64,000 nucleotides of DNA from Magnetovibrio sp. Its GTDB lineage: Bacteria; Pseudomonadota; Alphaproteobacteria; Rhodospirillales; Magnetovibrionaceae. The translations under genes and the position numbers were made by a program. The stretch covers positions 1-64,000 of the forward strand of contig JAPHSY010000017.1 in the NCBI GenBank assembly GCA_026196495.1, given 5' to 3'. The notes beneath the pieces are model-generated. The model saw only the letters and a list, made by a program, of their open reading frames with translations, had not been told where the DNA came from and searched no databases. Shown here one piece after another: positions 35,026-44,090 of the stretch (within the stretch, counting starts at the first letter, position 1; the number at the start of each line of letters is the position of its first letter).

Positions 35026-35391
35026 TTAGATCAGGCCCACTTGCTGGAATTTGGCCTGGATGATATCGGAATCGAACGGCTTCATGATGTATTCGTTCGC
35101 GCCGGCGGTCATGGCTTCTTGAATGTGATCAAGATCATTTTCCGTCGTACAGAATACTACGATCGGTGCATCGCCACCTGGCAGCTTGCGCAATTCGCGT
35201 AAGTACGTAATGCCATCCATGACGGGCATGTTCCAATCCAGCAAAACAGCTTCTGGCATATTGGCTTTACAGGCGTCCAATGCTTCTTGACCGTCTGCGG
35301 CTTCCTCGGTTGCGAATTCCAGTTCCTGCAATATTTTGCGGGCGACCATGCGAATGACTTTGGAATCGTCAACAATGAGACAGGTTTTCAT
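35026..35391 (-). CDS. CheY-like response regulator
   Basis: The 121-residue single receiver domain has all active residues: IVDDSKVIR with the acidic pair, VLLDWNMPVMDG with the phosphorylated Asp, FCTTEND with the Thr, and MKPFDSD with the Lys. The ATG at 35391 is chosen; a longer frame to 35493 adds unrelated sequence. As a stand-alone receiver next to cheR it probably serves chemotaxis signalling, but the main flagellar cheY may be elsewhere. Confidence 0.92.
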   Translation of the reverse strand: MKTCLIVDDSKVIRMVARKILQELEFATEEAADGQEALDACKANMPEAVLLDWNMPVMDGITYLRELRKLPGGDAPIVVFCTTENDLDHIQEAMTAGANEYIMKPFDSDIIQAKFQQVGLI

Positions 35392-35596
35392 TGTTATAGA
35401 ATCTTCTTTCCAGGAGTTCCCTAGGATCAAAACAACGAAGGAAGAAACACATCCCCTTCGAAAGCTCAAGGCAGCCTCTTGGCAAAAGGCCATGTTCTTA
35501 ATTACCCCGCCGACATTAAAAGGCTAAAGCACCTGAAATCGCAAGCCGAATCTGCATAGTTTTTATAAACTTTGTGAATAAGTTCATTCTAAAACC

Positions 35597-36451
35597 TTAG
35601 TTTAACGGTGTTTGCGCACGAACTTGTTTGGGCGACATCCCGCTTTCGCGCAAAATTCTAAGGGTTTCTGCCCTGTCACGTTTCGCGAGACGGCGGCCAT
35701 CGGGTGAGCTCAATAATTCATGATGGTGGTAGGTTGGGGTATTTAAACCCAGGAGGTTTTGCAACAATCGGTGTACGTGTGTGGCAGCGAACAGATCTTC
35801 ACCGCGAATCACGTTGGTGATGCCTTGGAGGTGATCATCTACGGTGACAGAAAGGTGATAGCTGGTGGGGGTGTCTTTGCGTGCCAACACCACATCACCA
35901 AAGATTTCCGGTGTAGCGGTAAGGGGGCCCTTTTCTTGATCTTGCCATGTTAAAGGAGAACTCCCGACTATTTCGAGGGCGCGTTCCATATTCAGCCGTA
36001 AGGCATAAGGTTCTCCCGATTGGATCCGCTGGTGGCGCTGTTTGGGGCTGAGGTGGCGACATATTCCAGGATAAATAGGGCCGTCGGGGCCGTTTTGCAC
36101 CAGATGTGGAGCCCCTGCTGCCTGAGTGATTTCAGCTTGAATGTCTTTGCGGGTGCAAAAGCACGGATAGAGCAATCCTTGACTATCTAGTTTGTCCAAA
36201 GCTGCCTTGTAATCGTCCATGCAACAAGACTGGCGGCGCACCGGAGTTTCCCAGGTGAGCCCTAGCCAAGCTAAATCCTCATAAATCGCATGCTCAAATT
36301 CTTCCCGACATCGTCCATGGTCAATATCTTCCATACGCAAGAGAAATCGTCCGCCTGCATGCTGAGCCGTTTCATAGGCCAGCATGGCAGAGTAAGCATG
36401 GCCCAGGTGCAGTAAACCTGTGGGGCTGGGGGCAAAGCGCGTAATCATCAT
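35597..36451 (-). CDS. gluQ: Glutamyl-Q tRNA(Asp) synthetase
   Basis: The 284-residue protein is a shortened glutamyl-tRNA synthetase. RFAPSPTGLLHLGHAYSA holds the HIGH motif, and RRLAKRDRAETL the KMSKS-type loop. CFCTRKDI and the later GICRHL give the zinc-binding cysteines. It lacks the anticodon-binding domain. GluQ attaches glutamate to queuosine in tRNA-Asp. Two adjacent ATGs (36451 and 36448) are possible starts; the long upstream frame to 36682 is not coding. Confidence 0.93.
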   Translation of the reverse strand: MMITRFAPSPTGLLHLGHAYSAMLAYETAQHAGGRFLLRMEDIDHGRCREEFEHAIYEDLAWLGLTWETPVRRQSCCMDDYKAALDKLDSQGLLYPCFCTRKDIQAEITQAAGAPHLVQNGPDGPIYPGICRHLSPKQRHQRIQSGEPYALRLNMERALEIVGSSPLTWQDQEKGPLTATPEIFGDVVLARKDTPTSYHLSVTVDDHLQGITNVIRGEDLFAATHVHRLLQNLLGLNTPTYHHHELLSSPDGRRLAKRDRAETLRILRESGMSPKQVRAQTPLN

Positions 36452-36479
36452 CTTTTGAACATAGGCGAGATCACCAAAC

Positions 36480-36674
36480 AGTGTAAACATTTGGTAATCA
36501 TCCCCATATATATTGTGTAGAGCATCGATTCGGAGACACGCCGTGACCCTGAATATGACCATGCCGACGCAAATCATAATACTCCAGACATCCAGGTCCA
36601 TTAGGCCGGATACGGAAAGTTCTGTGCTTTGGTGCCGGTCCCGGATGACGCCGAGTTTACCCAAAATGATATTT
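36480..36674 (+). ncRNA. Possible small RNA upstream of the HNH gene
   Basis: The 273 bases between gluQ and the HNH gene hold no convincing gene, yet a good rightward terminator stands at 36675. A transcript ending there would have to start within the stretch. AT-rich CATATATATTGTG near 36504 could be part of its promoter. There is GC-rich pairing potential around 36640-36660. No known RNA family was recognised. Confidence 0.3.
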
Positions 36675-36698
36675 GCCCGCATTTGTGCGGGCTTTTTT
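36675..36698 (+). terminator. Rightward terminator before the HNH gene
   Basis: GCCCGC at 36675-36680 pairs with GCGGGC at 36687-36692 over ATTTGT and is followed by six T. There is no coding gene just upstream on this strand. Confidence 0.75.
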
Positions 36699-36724
36699 GT
36701 GTCCGCTGATGGAGTTCTTCAGGC

Positions 36725-37273
36725 ATGAGCAGCTTGCAAACCCTTGTTCTTAACGCCGATTATAGACCCTTGTCGTATCATCCGTTATCCTTGTGGTCGT
36801 GGAAAGATGCTGTGTCGGCTTTGATTTTGGATCGAGTTAATCTGGTCGAAAGCTATGACAAAGTTGTGCATTCCCCGTCCATTGCCTTCAAAGTGCCGTC
36901 CGTGGTGGCGTTAAAGCGTTATGTCAGCTTTAATGGTCGTCCGGCATTTACCCGCTATAACATTTACTTACGCGACAATTTCACTTGCCAGTATTGTGCG
37001 GAACCGTTTCCCGCCAAGGATTTGACGTTTGATCATGTTCACCCGCGTTCTCGCGGTGGCTTGACCGAGTGGACCAACGTGGTGGCAGCTTGCTCTCCTT
37101 GTAATTTGAAGAAAGCCAACCGCACCCCTGAAGAGGCCGATATGCCTTTGATACAAGATGCTTTGGAGCCGTCTGTACGATTGCTCAATCAGGTGTCTAG
37201 GCGTTTGCCGCCATCCGATATGCATGCCAGCTGGTTGGATTATCTTTATTGGGATACGGAATTGGATTTGTAG
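36725..37273 (+). CDS. HNH endonuclease
   Basis: The 182-residue protein starts LQTLVLNADYRPLSYHPLSL, the usual opening of a widespread bacterial HNH family. The nuclease core is CQYCAEPFPAKDLTFDHVHP, then RSRGG, TNVVAACSPCN, with two Cys pairs for zinc and the catalytic His. The family is chromosomal and not tied to phages, and its role (perhaps DNA repair) is unsettled. It is followed by the rpsD promoter. Confidence 0.9.
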   Translation: MSSLQTLVLNADYRPLSYHPLSLWSWKDAVSALILDRVNLVESYDKVVHSPSIAFKVPSVVALKRYVSFNGRPAFTRYNIYLRDNFTCQYCAEPFPAKDLTFDHVHPRSRGGLTEWTNVVAACSPCNLKKANRTPEEADMPLIQDALEPSVRLLNQVSRRLPPSDMHASWLDYLYWDTELDL

Positions 37274-37320
37274 CCCTGATTAATGTGGTCTTAAAAACAC
37301 CAAAAAACACCCGAAAACCC

Positions 37321-37348
37321 TTGCGTTCCGTACCGTTGTGCGTATATT
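37321..37348 (+). promoter_or_regulatory. rpsD promoter
   Basis: TTGCGT at 37321-37326 and TATATT at 37343-37348 with a 16-base spacer precede the rpsD leader of about 120 bases. The leader contains a small hairpin (CTGAC with GTCAG near 37381). Confidence 0.55.
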
Positions 37349-37474
37349 GCGCGCTCGAACATACTTCCGGGAATGTGGATGCTGACCTTCGTTGTCAGTT
37401 CTCCCGCTCTATGACGTGCTTGTAGAGACTACTGGAACAACAAACAACGTACTGAAAAACAAGGTAGAATTACT

Positions 37475-38092
37475 ATGTCGAAGCGTATCCGCTCGAAGTA
37501 CAAGATTAACCGCCGTTTGGGCGTGAACCTTTGGGGCCGTCCGAAGTCTCCGGTTAATGCTCGTGAATATGGCCCGGGCCAACATGGTCGCACCCGTCGT
37601 TCCAAACCAACCGACTTCGGTATCCAGTTGATGGCGAAGCAAAAGCTCAAAGGTTACTACGGCAACATCTCCGAAAAACAGTTCCGCAAATACTATGCAG
37701 AAGCTGTTCGTCGCAAAGGTGATACATCCGAAAACCTCATCGGTATTTTGGAAAGCCGTTTGGACGCCGTTGTGTACCGCATGAAATATGTGCCGACCGT
37801 ATTTGCTTCACGCCAGTTCGTGAACCACGGTCACGTCACCGTTAACGGCCAACGCGTCAACATTCCGTCCTACATGGTCAAAGAAGGCGACGTCATCGAA
37901 ATCAAAAACGGTTCCGAGGCCATCCCCATGGTTATCGAAGCCCTGAACTCTTCCGAGCGCGAAATCCCTGACTACATGGACGTTGACACCAAGAAGGGCA
38001 AAGGCACCTTCGTACGCGTTCCGAAACTGGAAGACGTACCATATCCGGTTCAAATGGAACCGAACCTGGTTATCGAATTTTACTCTCGTTAA
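37475..38092 (+). CDS. rpsD: 30S ribosomal protein S4
   Basis: The 205-residue protein is a standard S4: [20 protein letters not shown], the RNA-binding S4 domain with [20 protein letters not shown] and [20 protein letters not shown]. It nucleates assembly of the small subunit by binding 16S rRNA and often represses its own operon. Here it stands alone with its own promoter and terminator, as is common in alphaproteobacteria. Confidence 0.97.
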   Translation: MSKRIRSKYKINRRLGVNLWGRPKSPVNAREYGPGQHGRTRRSKPTDFGIQLMAKQKLKGYYGNISEKQFRKYYAEAVRRKGDTSENLIGILESRLDAVVYRMKYVPTVFASRQFVNHGHVTVNGQRVNIPSYMVKEGDVIEIKNGSEAIPMVIEALNSSEREIPDYMDVDTKKGKGTFVRVPKLEDVPYPVQMEPNLVIEFYSR

Positions 38093-38098
38093 TCCCGC

Positions 38099-38161
38099 AA
38101 ATCTCCAATCTAGTCATAGATTGGATAGATTTGGGAGGACTACGGAGCCCACAAAGTGGGC
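38099..38161 (+). other. Hairpins in the rpsD 3' region
   Basis: CCAATCT pairs with AGATTGG, and outer AAATCT with AGATTT (38099-38132). GCCCAC at 38147-38152 pairs with GTGGGC at 38156-38161. They precede the true terminator and have no T-runs, so they may be message-end structure or a small RNA. Confidence 0.35.
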
Positions 38162-38197
38162 AAGTGTATGCGAGATGAAACCAGACAGAATACAGAA

Positions 38198-38228
38198 AGG
38201 CCGCTTCTCTTCGAGGCGGCCTTTTTTA
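38198..38228. terminator. Terminator between rpsD and the STT3-like gene
   Basis: AGGCCGC at 38198-38204 pairs with GCGGCCT at 38216-38222 and is followed by T6. It serves both convergent genes. Confidence 0.8.
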
Positions 38229-40013
38229 TTTCTCTATGGCATAAATTTTGGCTTCATAAGCACCAAGGTCATACAGCAAGGTCATACCAGGTACACTTCG
38301 CCCTAGACTGAGACGGGCATGTAAGGTTTCCTGGTTGCGTTGGTAAGCGATCATTTCTGGACCGACCGGACATACGACAATGACATCGGCAGCTATATCC
38401 TTTGGAACGTCAGGTTCAGTTGAGAGCAGGGCCGATACACTATCATGAACGGCGTCAGCATTTGGATGAATGGGCACTGACAATACGCGGTGGTTGGTGT
38501 GATACAGATATGTTGGCGTCACATTGGAATGAGCCAGGATAACCTGTGGCCCATAATCTTGTTCAAGGACATGGAGTTGAACGACCGTTTTGGGGATATC
38601 ACATCTCATATTTTTCATCTTGTCATATACATCGATTGTGGTGTTCCACTTCGGGTTTAAATACATGACTTGAGCAATGACGGTGTTCAGACTTGCCAAA
38701 CCTAAAATGGTGAAAAGGCTGAGTGGGCGTATCAGTACCCATATCCGATTTTTGCGTTGTGACATATGGTCCCAGAGTTTGGCAAAACCTGCGAACAAAT
38801 ATGGAATGGCACACAGTTGTGCATATGTAATCCAGCGTTCTGACGAAGCCCATGACAGGAGGCAGAACAAAACCAAAGACGGGGTGATGTAGGCGAGGCT
38901 GGCTTGCAACTGAACGTGATTGTTCCCATGGGAACGGATCATCATTGCCACCCCAATAAGGATGGAGAGGGCACAAAGTATCAGTCCAAATGATACCCCC
39001 AATGTAAAGCCATCACTGAAAACACCTGTCCACACATTGACAAACCACGTATCTGCATGTGCCATTGGACCGTGAACAGCTTGAGGGACGAGTGCAATAA
39101 GAAGAGCTGCGGCGATTGCACTGGTGATGAGACCCGCAAATATGCGGATCACAGGGGTGAGCACTTTCTTTTCAAGAAAATATAAGCTTGTCCATATCCC
39201 AACTAAGACTAGACTCAGTGCCAAGCTGAAGAGGGATAGACGGTCCAAAGCAAGGTCAAGTTTGCTAATCGCACCAAACTCAATCCACAAAGCCGCAAAT
39301 ACGCCTAGAGCCAACGCGATGGTGGATCGCAATACAAGGCGTGATACGTTTTTGTTCAACCCCATTGCCCATAGCAGTCCAAATCCAATATGCAGCGCGC
39401 CAATTGAGACTAAACTTTCTGGACTGATCCAAATGGCCAGAGCCTGAACGAATCCAAGCCCCCAGGCTGAACGCTTACTATCCTGATCCAATATGTTGTG
39501 GCCCAACAGTAGGGCTAAGATAAATAGGATTAGCAACAGGCCGTGATGATCTGGCCAACCTTGGGCGATAAAGACAAAATAAAAGTAGGGCAGCAATGAA
39601 ATGAATAAGGCCGTAAGCCCCAATGCCATGGGGCGATGTTCACCAGCAATCGATGGGAGGTTTGATGCTAAATAGAGTGCTATCCAAGCAGCGGGGAGGC
39701 TAATCACCGTTCCAGCCAACATCAATGGATCTGGTGATGTTGTAAAACTTTCTGCAATCCAAGTTGCCACAATCACCAGCGCATCGAGTGGGCGTGTCCA
39801 ATGCAAGATTAACTGATCATCCATGCCAACACGCTGGAACACGCGTTCGAACCAACCACCATCAACCATTAACTGGCGGATACGCTCCAAACGCACATAG
39901 GCATCGGGGTTGCCAATAAACCCAGGAGCTATCACGGTCCCAGCGCCCAGACTGAACCGTGCCCACACATGGGTGGTTAGGATAAGACCAGGAAGTATGG
40001 CAATGAAACGCAT
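38226..40013 (-). CDS. Multi-pass membrane protein, STT3/GT-C glycosyltransferase-like
   Basis: The 595-residue protein has about 12 membrane segments and a C-terminal soluble part. The start at 40013 (ATG) is preferred over a TTG at 40028. Near the N-terminus GNPDAYVRLERIRQLM stands in the first outside loop, and later AQGWPDHHGLLLILFIL. This acidic first loop followed by a DHH motif is the layout of oligosaccharyltransferase STT3/PglB-like GT-C enzymes. The catalytic WWDYG-type motif of true STT3 is not seen, so it may be a related lipid-linked sugar transferase. No glycan genes lie next to it. Confidence 0.6.
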   Translation of the reverse strand: MRFIAILPGLILTTHVWARFSLGAGTVIAPGFIGNPDAYVRLERIRQLMVDGGWFERVFQRVGMDDQLILHWTRPLDALVIVATWIAESFTTSPDPLMLAGTVISLPAAWIALYLASNLPSIAGEHRPMALGLTALFISLLPYFYFVFIAQGWPDHHGLLLILFILALLLGHNILDQDSKRSAWGLGFVQALAIWISPESLVSIGALHIGFGLLWAMGLNKNVSRLVLRSTIALALGVFAALWIEFGAISKLDLALDRLSLFSLALSLVLVGIWTSLYFLEKKVLTPVIRIFAGLITSAIAAALLIALVPQAVHGPMAHADTWFVNVWTGVFSDGFTLGVSFGLILCALSILIGVAMMIRSHGNNHVQLQASLAYITPSLVLFCLLSWASSERWITYAQLCAIPYLFAGFAKLWDHMSQRKNRIWVLIRPLSLFTILGLASLNTVIAQVMYLNPKWNTTIDVYDKMKNMRCDIPKTVVQLHVLEQDYGPQVILAHSNVTPTYLYHTNHRVLSVPIHPNADAVHDSVSALLSTEPDVPKDIAADVIVVCPVGPEMIAYQRNQETLHARLSLGRSVPGMTLLYDLGAYEAKIYAIEK

Positions 40014-40066
40014 GAAGCTTTGAGGCAAATCAGTATATCCACAGTGTTAGATAAACGGTTGCCATG

Positions 40067-40684
40067 CTAATCGTTGGGTAGGGGGCGTGCCACCAAAAGT
40101 TTGATGATGTCTTTGTGAAGGTACTTGGCTTCCACCAACTCCAATCCAGCGGCATCAAAATACTGTTCGGTATTGCGATCAAACTCAGCCCCATAAGCAA
40201 ACCGAACCCATGGTGCCCAGAGTTTCATGATGAACCGTCGCCAGGGGCTCTTAGAAATTGAATACTCCAAAATATGGATTTCTCCGTCAGGGCGGCATAC
40301 GCGGCGGATTTCTTCAAGGGCAGGTAACTGGTGTTCATCGTCGAGAACGCAAAACAGAAAGGTTGAAACAACAGCGTCAAAGCTGTCGTCAGGAAAGTCC
40401 ATCTCCATTACGTTCATCTCATAGAGATCAACGTTTATGCCAAGTTGTTCCTTGCGCCACCTTGCGCGTGCCAACATGGCTGGGGTGAGATCTATGCCAG
40501 TAACTTTGCTGTCTTTGGGGTAATGGATGAAGTTGCGACCGGTACCGACCCCGGCATCCAACACATCGCCTTTCACCCCCACAAACATAGCCTTTCGCAA
40601 TGGCATATACCGGGCATATTCAAACGGCAAATCCAATAGATCATAAAGTCGCGCAATGCGGTTATATGTTTTGTGTTTACTGAT
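40067..40684 (-). CDS. Class I SAM methyltransferase, apparent AUC start
   Basis: The conserved core VLDAGVGTGRNF and FDAVVSTFLFCVLDD place it with UbiE-like methyltransferases (Methyltransf_11 type). An ordinary-start call would begin at a TTG at 40636 and cut off a conserved start. In frame upstream one reads SKHKTYNRIARLYDLLDLPF, typical of the family, directly after an ATC at 40684. A perfect AGGAGG lies five bases before this ATC, and a stop lies just beyond. So translation probably starts at AUC, giving 205 residues. The substrate is unknown; with the STT3-like gene downstream a lipid or quinone role is only a guess. Confidence 0.8.
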   Translation of the reverse strand: MSKHKTYNRIARLYDLLDLPFEYARYMPLRKAMFVGVKGDVLDAGVGTGRNFIHYPKDSKVTGIDLTPAMLARARWRKEQLGINVDLYEMNVMEMDFPDDSFDAVVSTFLFCVLDDEHQLPALEEIRRVCRPDGEIHILEYSISKSPWRRFIMKLWAPWVRFAYGAEFDRNTEQYFDAAGLELVEAKYLHKDIIKLLVARPLPND

Positions 40685-40718
40685 GCTGGCCTCCTATCCC
40701 GCCGCAACACTAACATAA

Positions 40719-40752
40719 AAAAAAGGCTGCCCCAATCGGAGCAGCCTTTTTT
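40719..40752. terminator. Terminator of the chemoreceptor gene
   Basis: AAAGGCTGC at 40722-40730 pairs with GCAGCCTTT at 40741-40749, with A and T tracts on both sides. Confidence 0.8.
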
Positions 40753-40767
40753 ATATCCAGTTAGTTT

Positions 40768-42870
40768 TTAGCCATTGCGGATGTTTGCAAGGAATTTATC
40801 GACTTCACCACGCAACAGTTCTGATTGTTGGCTTAACTCGGTCGCTGCACCTAACATCTGTTCCGCAGATTGCCCTGTTTCGGTAGCAGCCTGATTAACG
40901 CCCGTGATATTCGATGAAACCTCACCCGTACCGGCCGCCGCCTGTTCAACATTGCGAGCAATTTCTTGTGTGGCTGCGCCTTGCTCTTCAACCGCGGCTG
41001 CAATGGTGCCGGCAATTTCACTGATCTGATTTATGGTGGATCCAATTGACCCAATTGCCTCAACCGCGTCTTTGGTGGCACCTTGGATGTCTCCAATTTG
41101 TGTTGAGATTTCTTCGGTTGCTTTTGCTGTGGCATTGGCAAGGTTCTTGACCTCCGATGCAACGACTGCGAAACCTTTACCAGCTTCACCGGCACGTGCA
41201 GCTTCAATGGTGGCGTTCAAGGCCAACAGGTTGGTTTGGTCTGCAATATCCGTGATCAAGGCGACAACTTCACCAATTTTGTTGGCGGCATCAGCTAGGC
41301 CTTGAACCTTTTCATTGGCACCATCGATTTCGGCAACAGCCGAGTCTGCAATCTGAGTGGATTGCACAACTTGGCGGGAAATCTCAGAGATTGAGCTTGA
41401 TAATTCTTCTGAGGCTGAAGCAACGGTTTGCACGTTGGCCGAAGCTTCTTCGGATGCGGCAGCCACCGTTGCGGCTTGTTGTGATGTTTGCTCGGCCGTT
41501 GCCGACAAGGTTGAAGCAGACGATTGCATTTCCGTCGAGGCAGATGATACCGAGTTCACAACACCGCCAACGCTGTTTTCAAAGTCGTCAGCCATGGTCA
41601 TCATCAGGCGAATTTTTTCTTCTTCGGTCTTTTGTTTTTGCGCTTTGGCTTCGGCTTCCATTTCTTGGGTGCGAATAGCGTTATCTTTAAAGACCTGTAC
41701 AGCCTGTGCCATTTCACCAATTTCGTCATTTTTATCCAAGGCAGGAATGTCTGTATGCAGATTGCCATCGGCCAGGGCGCCCATAGCCACTGTCATGCCG
41801 TTTACAGGACCAACAATGGAACGAATAATCAAAAAGCTGACGACACCAGCAGCAAGAAGACCGGCTGCCAGCAAAATCCATTCGGTATTGAGCAGGGTGG
41901 AAACGGCTGAATCGTTTTTAGCAACATCGTTGGTCAGTAGTGTTTGCTGATTTTGTTGCATGCCGCCTTCACGCACACCTTCGGCATTTTTATTGCCGAG
42001 TAACATGTTCAAGAGCTTCCCAGCACGTGGTGCAGCCTCGGTAACCAAGGTGTAGTTGGCCATGTTCCATTTTTTGGAACCACGGATTTCAAACATTTTG
42101 GGTGGCAGTGGTGAAAACTCTTCACGCTTGGCGGCAAAAGTATCAAATGCTGCTTTTTGTTCTGCCGATAAGTTGTCAATTTGGCCTGACAAATCACCAA
42201 AACGTTTGGCGTTTTTTGCCCATAATTTTTTAAAGTTTTCAGCAAATTTTGACTCACCGGTCAAAAGGTAAGCACGAATGTTGGCTAATCCTAACCCTAG
42301 AGAGCCACGGGTATCTGCCATCATGCCCAAAATTTGTACTCGGTCGCCGCCGGTGCCGCCTTGTCCCTGGAGTTCCAGGTCAATCATCGTGGAAATGTTT
42401 TTGACCATGTCGGCGGCACGCGGGGCAGCCTCGGTCACCAGCATCAAAGTTGCGGGTTGTTCCTGTGGGGTCTTGGCGATGTCTTCGACTTGTTGCTGGG
42501 CAATGCGGAACTCTTCGAGAATGCCTTTGAAAACCTGAAAGTTATCGACGTTTTTGGAGTTGGTCCAGGATTTTGAAAGCTCATCCATATTGGTGATGGT
42601 CTTGTCGATGTTGGCCCAAACTTCCTCACGTTGGTTTTTAAAACCCTGTGCACCCGTTAGCATATAGCCGCGCAAAGCGGCGAGAGAGCCATAAATATTT
42701 TTAACCATGTCAGAACTTGCCGCAGCAGTCGGCATACGCAATTCAACAATGCGTTTTGATGTTTTGTCAATTTCTGACACGTTCCAAATGGTCATGCCGA
42801 CGGCCACTGCCAAAATGGCAGCCATCGTGCCAAAGCCCAATATGAGGCGAGCACTTATCTTAAAATTCAT
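40768..42870 (-). CDS. Methyl-accepting chemotaxis protein
   Basis: The 700-residue receptor has an N-terminal membrane helix (residues 8-30), a long periplasmic helical sensor (about 30-330), a second membrane helix (WILLAAGLLAAGVVSFLIIR), a HAMP domain and the signalling domain with the hairpin tip (LIADIADQTNLLALNATIEA-type sequence, here DIADQTNLLALNATIEAARA). The sensor region contains two copies of VTEAAPRA about 120 residues apart, so it looks like a duplicated helical bundle, as in HBM-type receptors. It should be methylated by CheR. The ligand is unknown. Confidence 0.93.
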   Translation of the reverse strand: MNFKISARLILGFGTMAAILAVAVGMTIWNVSEIDKTSKRIVELRMPTAAASSDMVKNIYGSLAALRGYMLTGAQGFKNQREEVWANIDKTITNMDELSKSWTNSKNVDNFQVFKGILEEFRIAQQQVEDIAKTPQEQPATLMLVTEAAPRAADMVKNISTMIDLELQGQGGTGGDRVQILGMMADTRGSLGLGLANIRAYLLTGESKFAENFKKLWAKNAKRFGDLSGQIDNLSAEQKAAFDTFAAKREEFSPLPPKMFEIRGSKKWNMANYTLVTEAAPRAGKLLNMLLGNKNAEGVREGGMQQNQQTLLTNDVAKNDSAVSTLLNTEWILLAAGLLAAGVVSFLIIRSIVGPVNGMTVAMGALADGNLHTDIPALDKNDEIGEMAQAVQVFKDNAIRTQEMEAEAKAQKQKTEEEKIRLMMTMADDFENSVGGVVNSVSSASTEMQSSASTLSATAEQTSQQAATVAAASEEASANVQTVASASEELSSSISEISRQVVQSTQIADSAVAEIDGANEKVQGLADAANKIGEVVALITDIADQTNLLALNATIEAARAGEAGKGFAVVASEVKNLANATAKATEEISTQIGDIQGATKDAVEAIGSIGSTINQISEIAGTIAAAVEEQGAATQEIARNVEQAAAGTGEVSSNITGVNQAATETGQSAEQMLGAATELSQQSELLRGEVDKFLANIRNG

Positions 42871-43026
42871 GATGGTAGTCCCAGCTGTTTTAAATGCCTG
42901 AATTAGTCAGCCCCAACTGAACTCACGTCATTTATGTGAATACAATACCATGCAGCCCAAAAATAAATAACCATATCTTACTTATGGTTATGGGCGCGGA
43001 CATTTTGTGGATAGGATAGTTGCAAT

Positions 43027-43058
43027 AAAAAAGGCCGCCCCAAGGGAGCGGCCTTTTT
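43027..43058. terminator. Terminator between chemoreceptor promoter region and tsdA
   Basis: AAAAAGGCCGC at 43027-43037 pairs with GCGGCCTTTTT near 43048-43058. It lies downstream of the leftward tsdA gene. Confidence 0.75.
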
Positions 43059-43136
43059 GTGGCCCTTATTCGTGTTAGGGCCTTGGGTCGAGCTTGGGTC
43101 CTTGGGGGTGTCCAAGCTACCTGGGGAATATTTCTA

Positions 43137-44090
43137 TTATTGGGCGGCAATTTTTTGATCACCACGCAGTTCGTCTACATTGAGACCCCATTTCGCGAAG
43201 TTGCTGCGCACGGTATGTTTTTCGGTAAGAACCTTGGAGTTATAGACCCCCATCTTTTCACGTGGGAATAAAGCTTTGTTGAGATCGAATTCAGGTCGCG
43301 GTTGGGCATTGATATAAATTGCGAGATCAATGGCCTGCTGCTTGGTCAGATTGGGATCTCCCAAAGGCATGTTGTAGAGCAACCACGTGGGAAGCTTCTC
43401 TGGCTTACTGAGGCCTGCACCAGTATTGTAGGAACGATCTCCCCAAACGGGTGGGAACTTCATGTCTTCTGCTTGTAGTCCTTGGCCGTCAGCTTGGTGG
43501 CAATCTTGGCACTTTTCTGCATAAAGCTTTTCGCCGCTCTTGTAATTTTTGTGAGTGGCAGCTTTGAGCATGGGAACAGTCCAGTTTTTACCCCACCAAA
43601 CATCGGTAAAGAACGGATTGACTGGTTTCTTAGCGTTCTGGGTTACAGGTAGCCCGGTTGACAACCAGGTAACGTAGGTCGCCATGGCTATGGAGGCTTC
43701 CGTATCAATGATTGGACGTTTACCGTTCATGGAACGCATGAAGCAGTTGTTAATGCGGTTTTGCAGGGTTTGAACGGTTTTTTCCCGTGCAGAATAGGCT
43801 GGAAAGGAGGTTGCTGTTCCGATAAAAGTTCCTAACGTTGGTTCCTTACCTCCATCAAGATGGCAGTTGCTGCAATTCAAATCATTACCGACCAAGTCTT
43901 TGGTCAGTTCATGAGTGTTTGTATTGTAGATGATTTCTTCTCCCAGCTTGACCATGCGGCCTAATTCGCCGACTGGATAGGCAGTAGGTGCATCGGGAAT
44001 TTTTGGTAAAGGGGCTGGCCGTTCTGAAGCCAGGGCAGTGACACCAATCACACAGAAAGCTGAAGCCAACAGAGCTTGCTTGATAAACAT
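43137..44090 (-). CDS. tsdA: Diheme cytochrome c, thiosulfate dehydrogenase (TsdA) type
   Basis: The 317-residue protein has a signal peptide (FIKQALLASAFCVIGVTALA) and two heme sites, CSNCH near residue 93 and CQDCH near 195. RINNCFMRSMNGKRP matches the conserved Cys segment that ligates the first heme in TsdA enzymes. TsdA oxidises thiosulfate to tetrathionate in the periplasm, and some forms work in reverse. The neighbouring divergent ttrS-ttrR genes, which sense tetrathionate, support the assignment. No tsdB partner is seen. Confidence 0.85.
   Translation of the reverse strand: MFIKQALLASAFCVIGVTALASERPAPLPKIPDAPTAYPVGELGRMVKLGEEIIYNTNTHELTKDLVGNDLNCSNCHLDGGKEPTLGTFIGTATSFPAYSAREKTVQTLQNRINNCFMRSMNGKRPIIDTEASIAMATYVTWLSTGLPVTQNAKKPVNPFFTDVWWGKNWTVPMLKAATHKNYKSGEKLYAEKCQDCHQADGQGLQAEDMKFPPVWGDRSYNTGAGLSKPEKLPTWLLYNMPLGDPNLTKQQAIDLAIYINAQPRPEFDLNKALFPREKMGVYNSKVLTEKHTVRSNFAKWGLNVDELRGDQKIAAQ

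Noticed and set aside
36513-36728. A 71-codon frame before the HNH gene whose stop overlaps the HNH start
   Set aside because: It runs through the terminator at 36675, its start is weak and the translation has no protein-like pattern.
38099-38161. tRNA-like fold in the rpsD 3' region
   Set aside because: The hairpins do not make a cloverleaf and lack the conserved T-loop.
43002-43015. TGTGGATAG as a second DnaA box near the chemoreceptor
   Set aside because: It has one mismatch to the consensus and stands in a place without a replication or cell-cycle gene.
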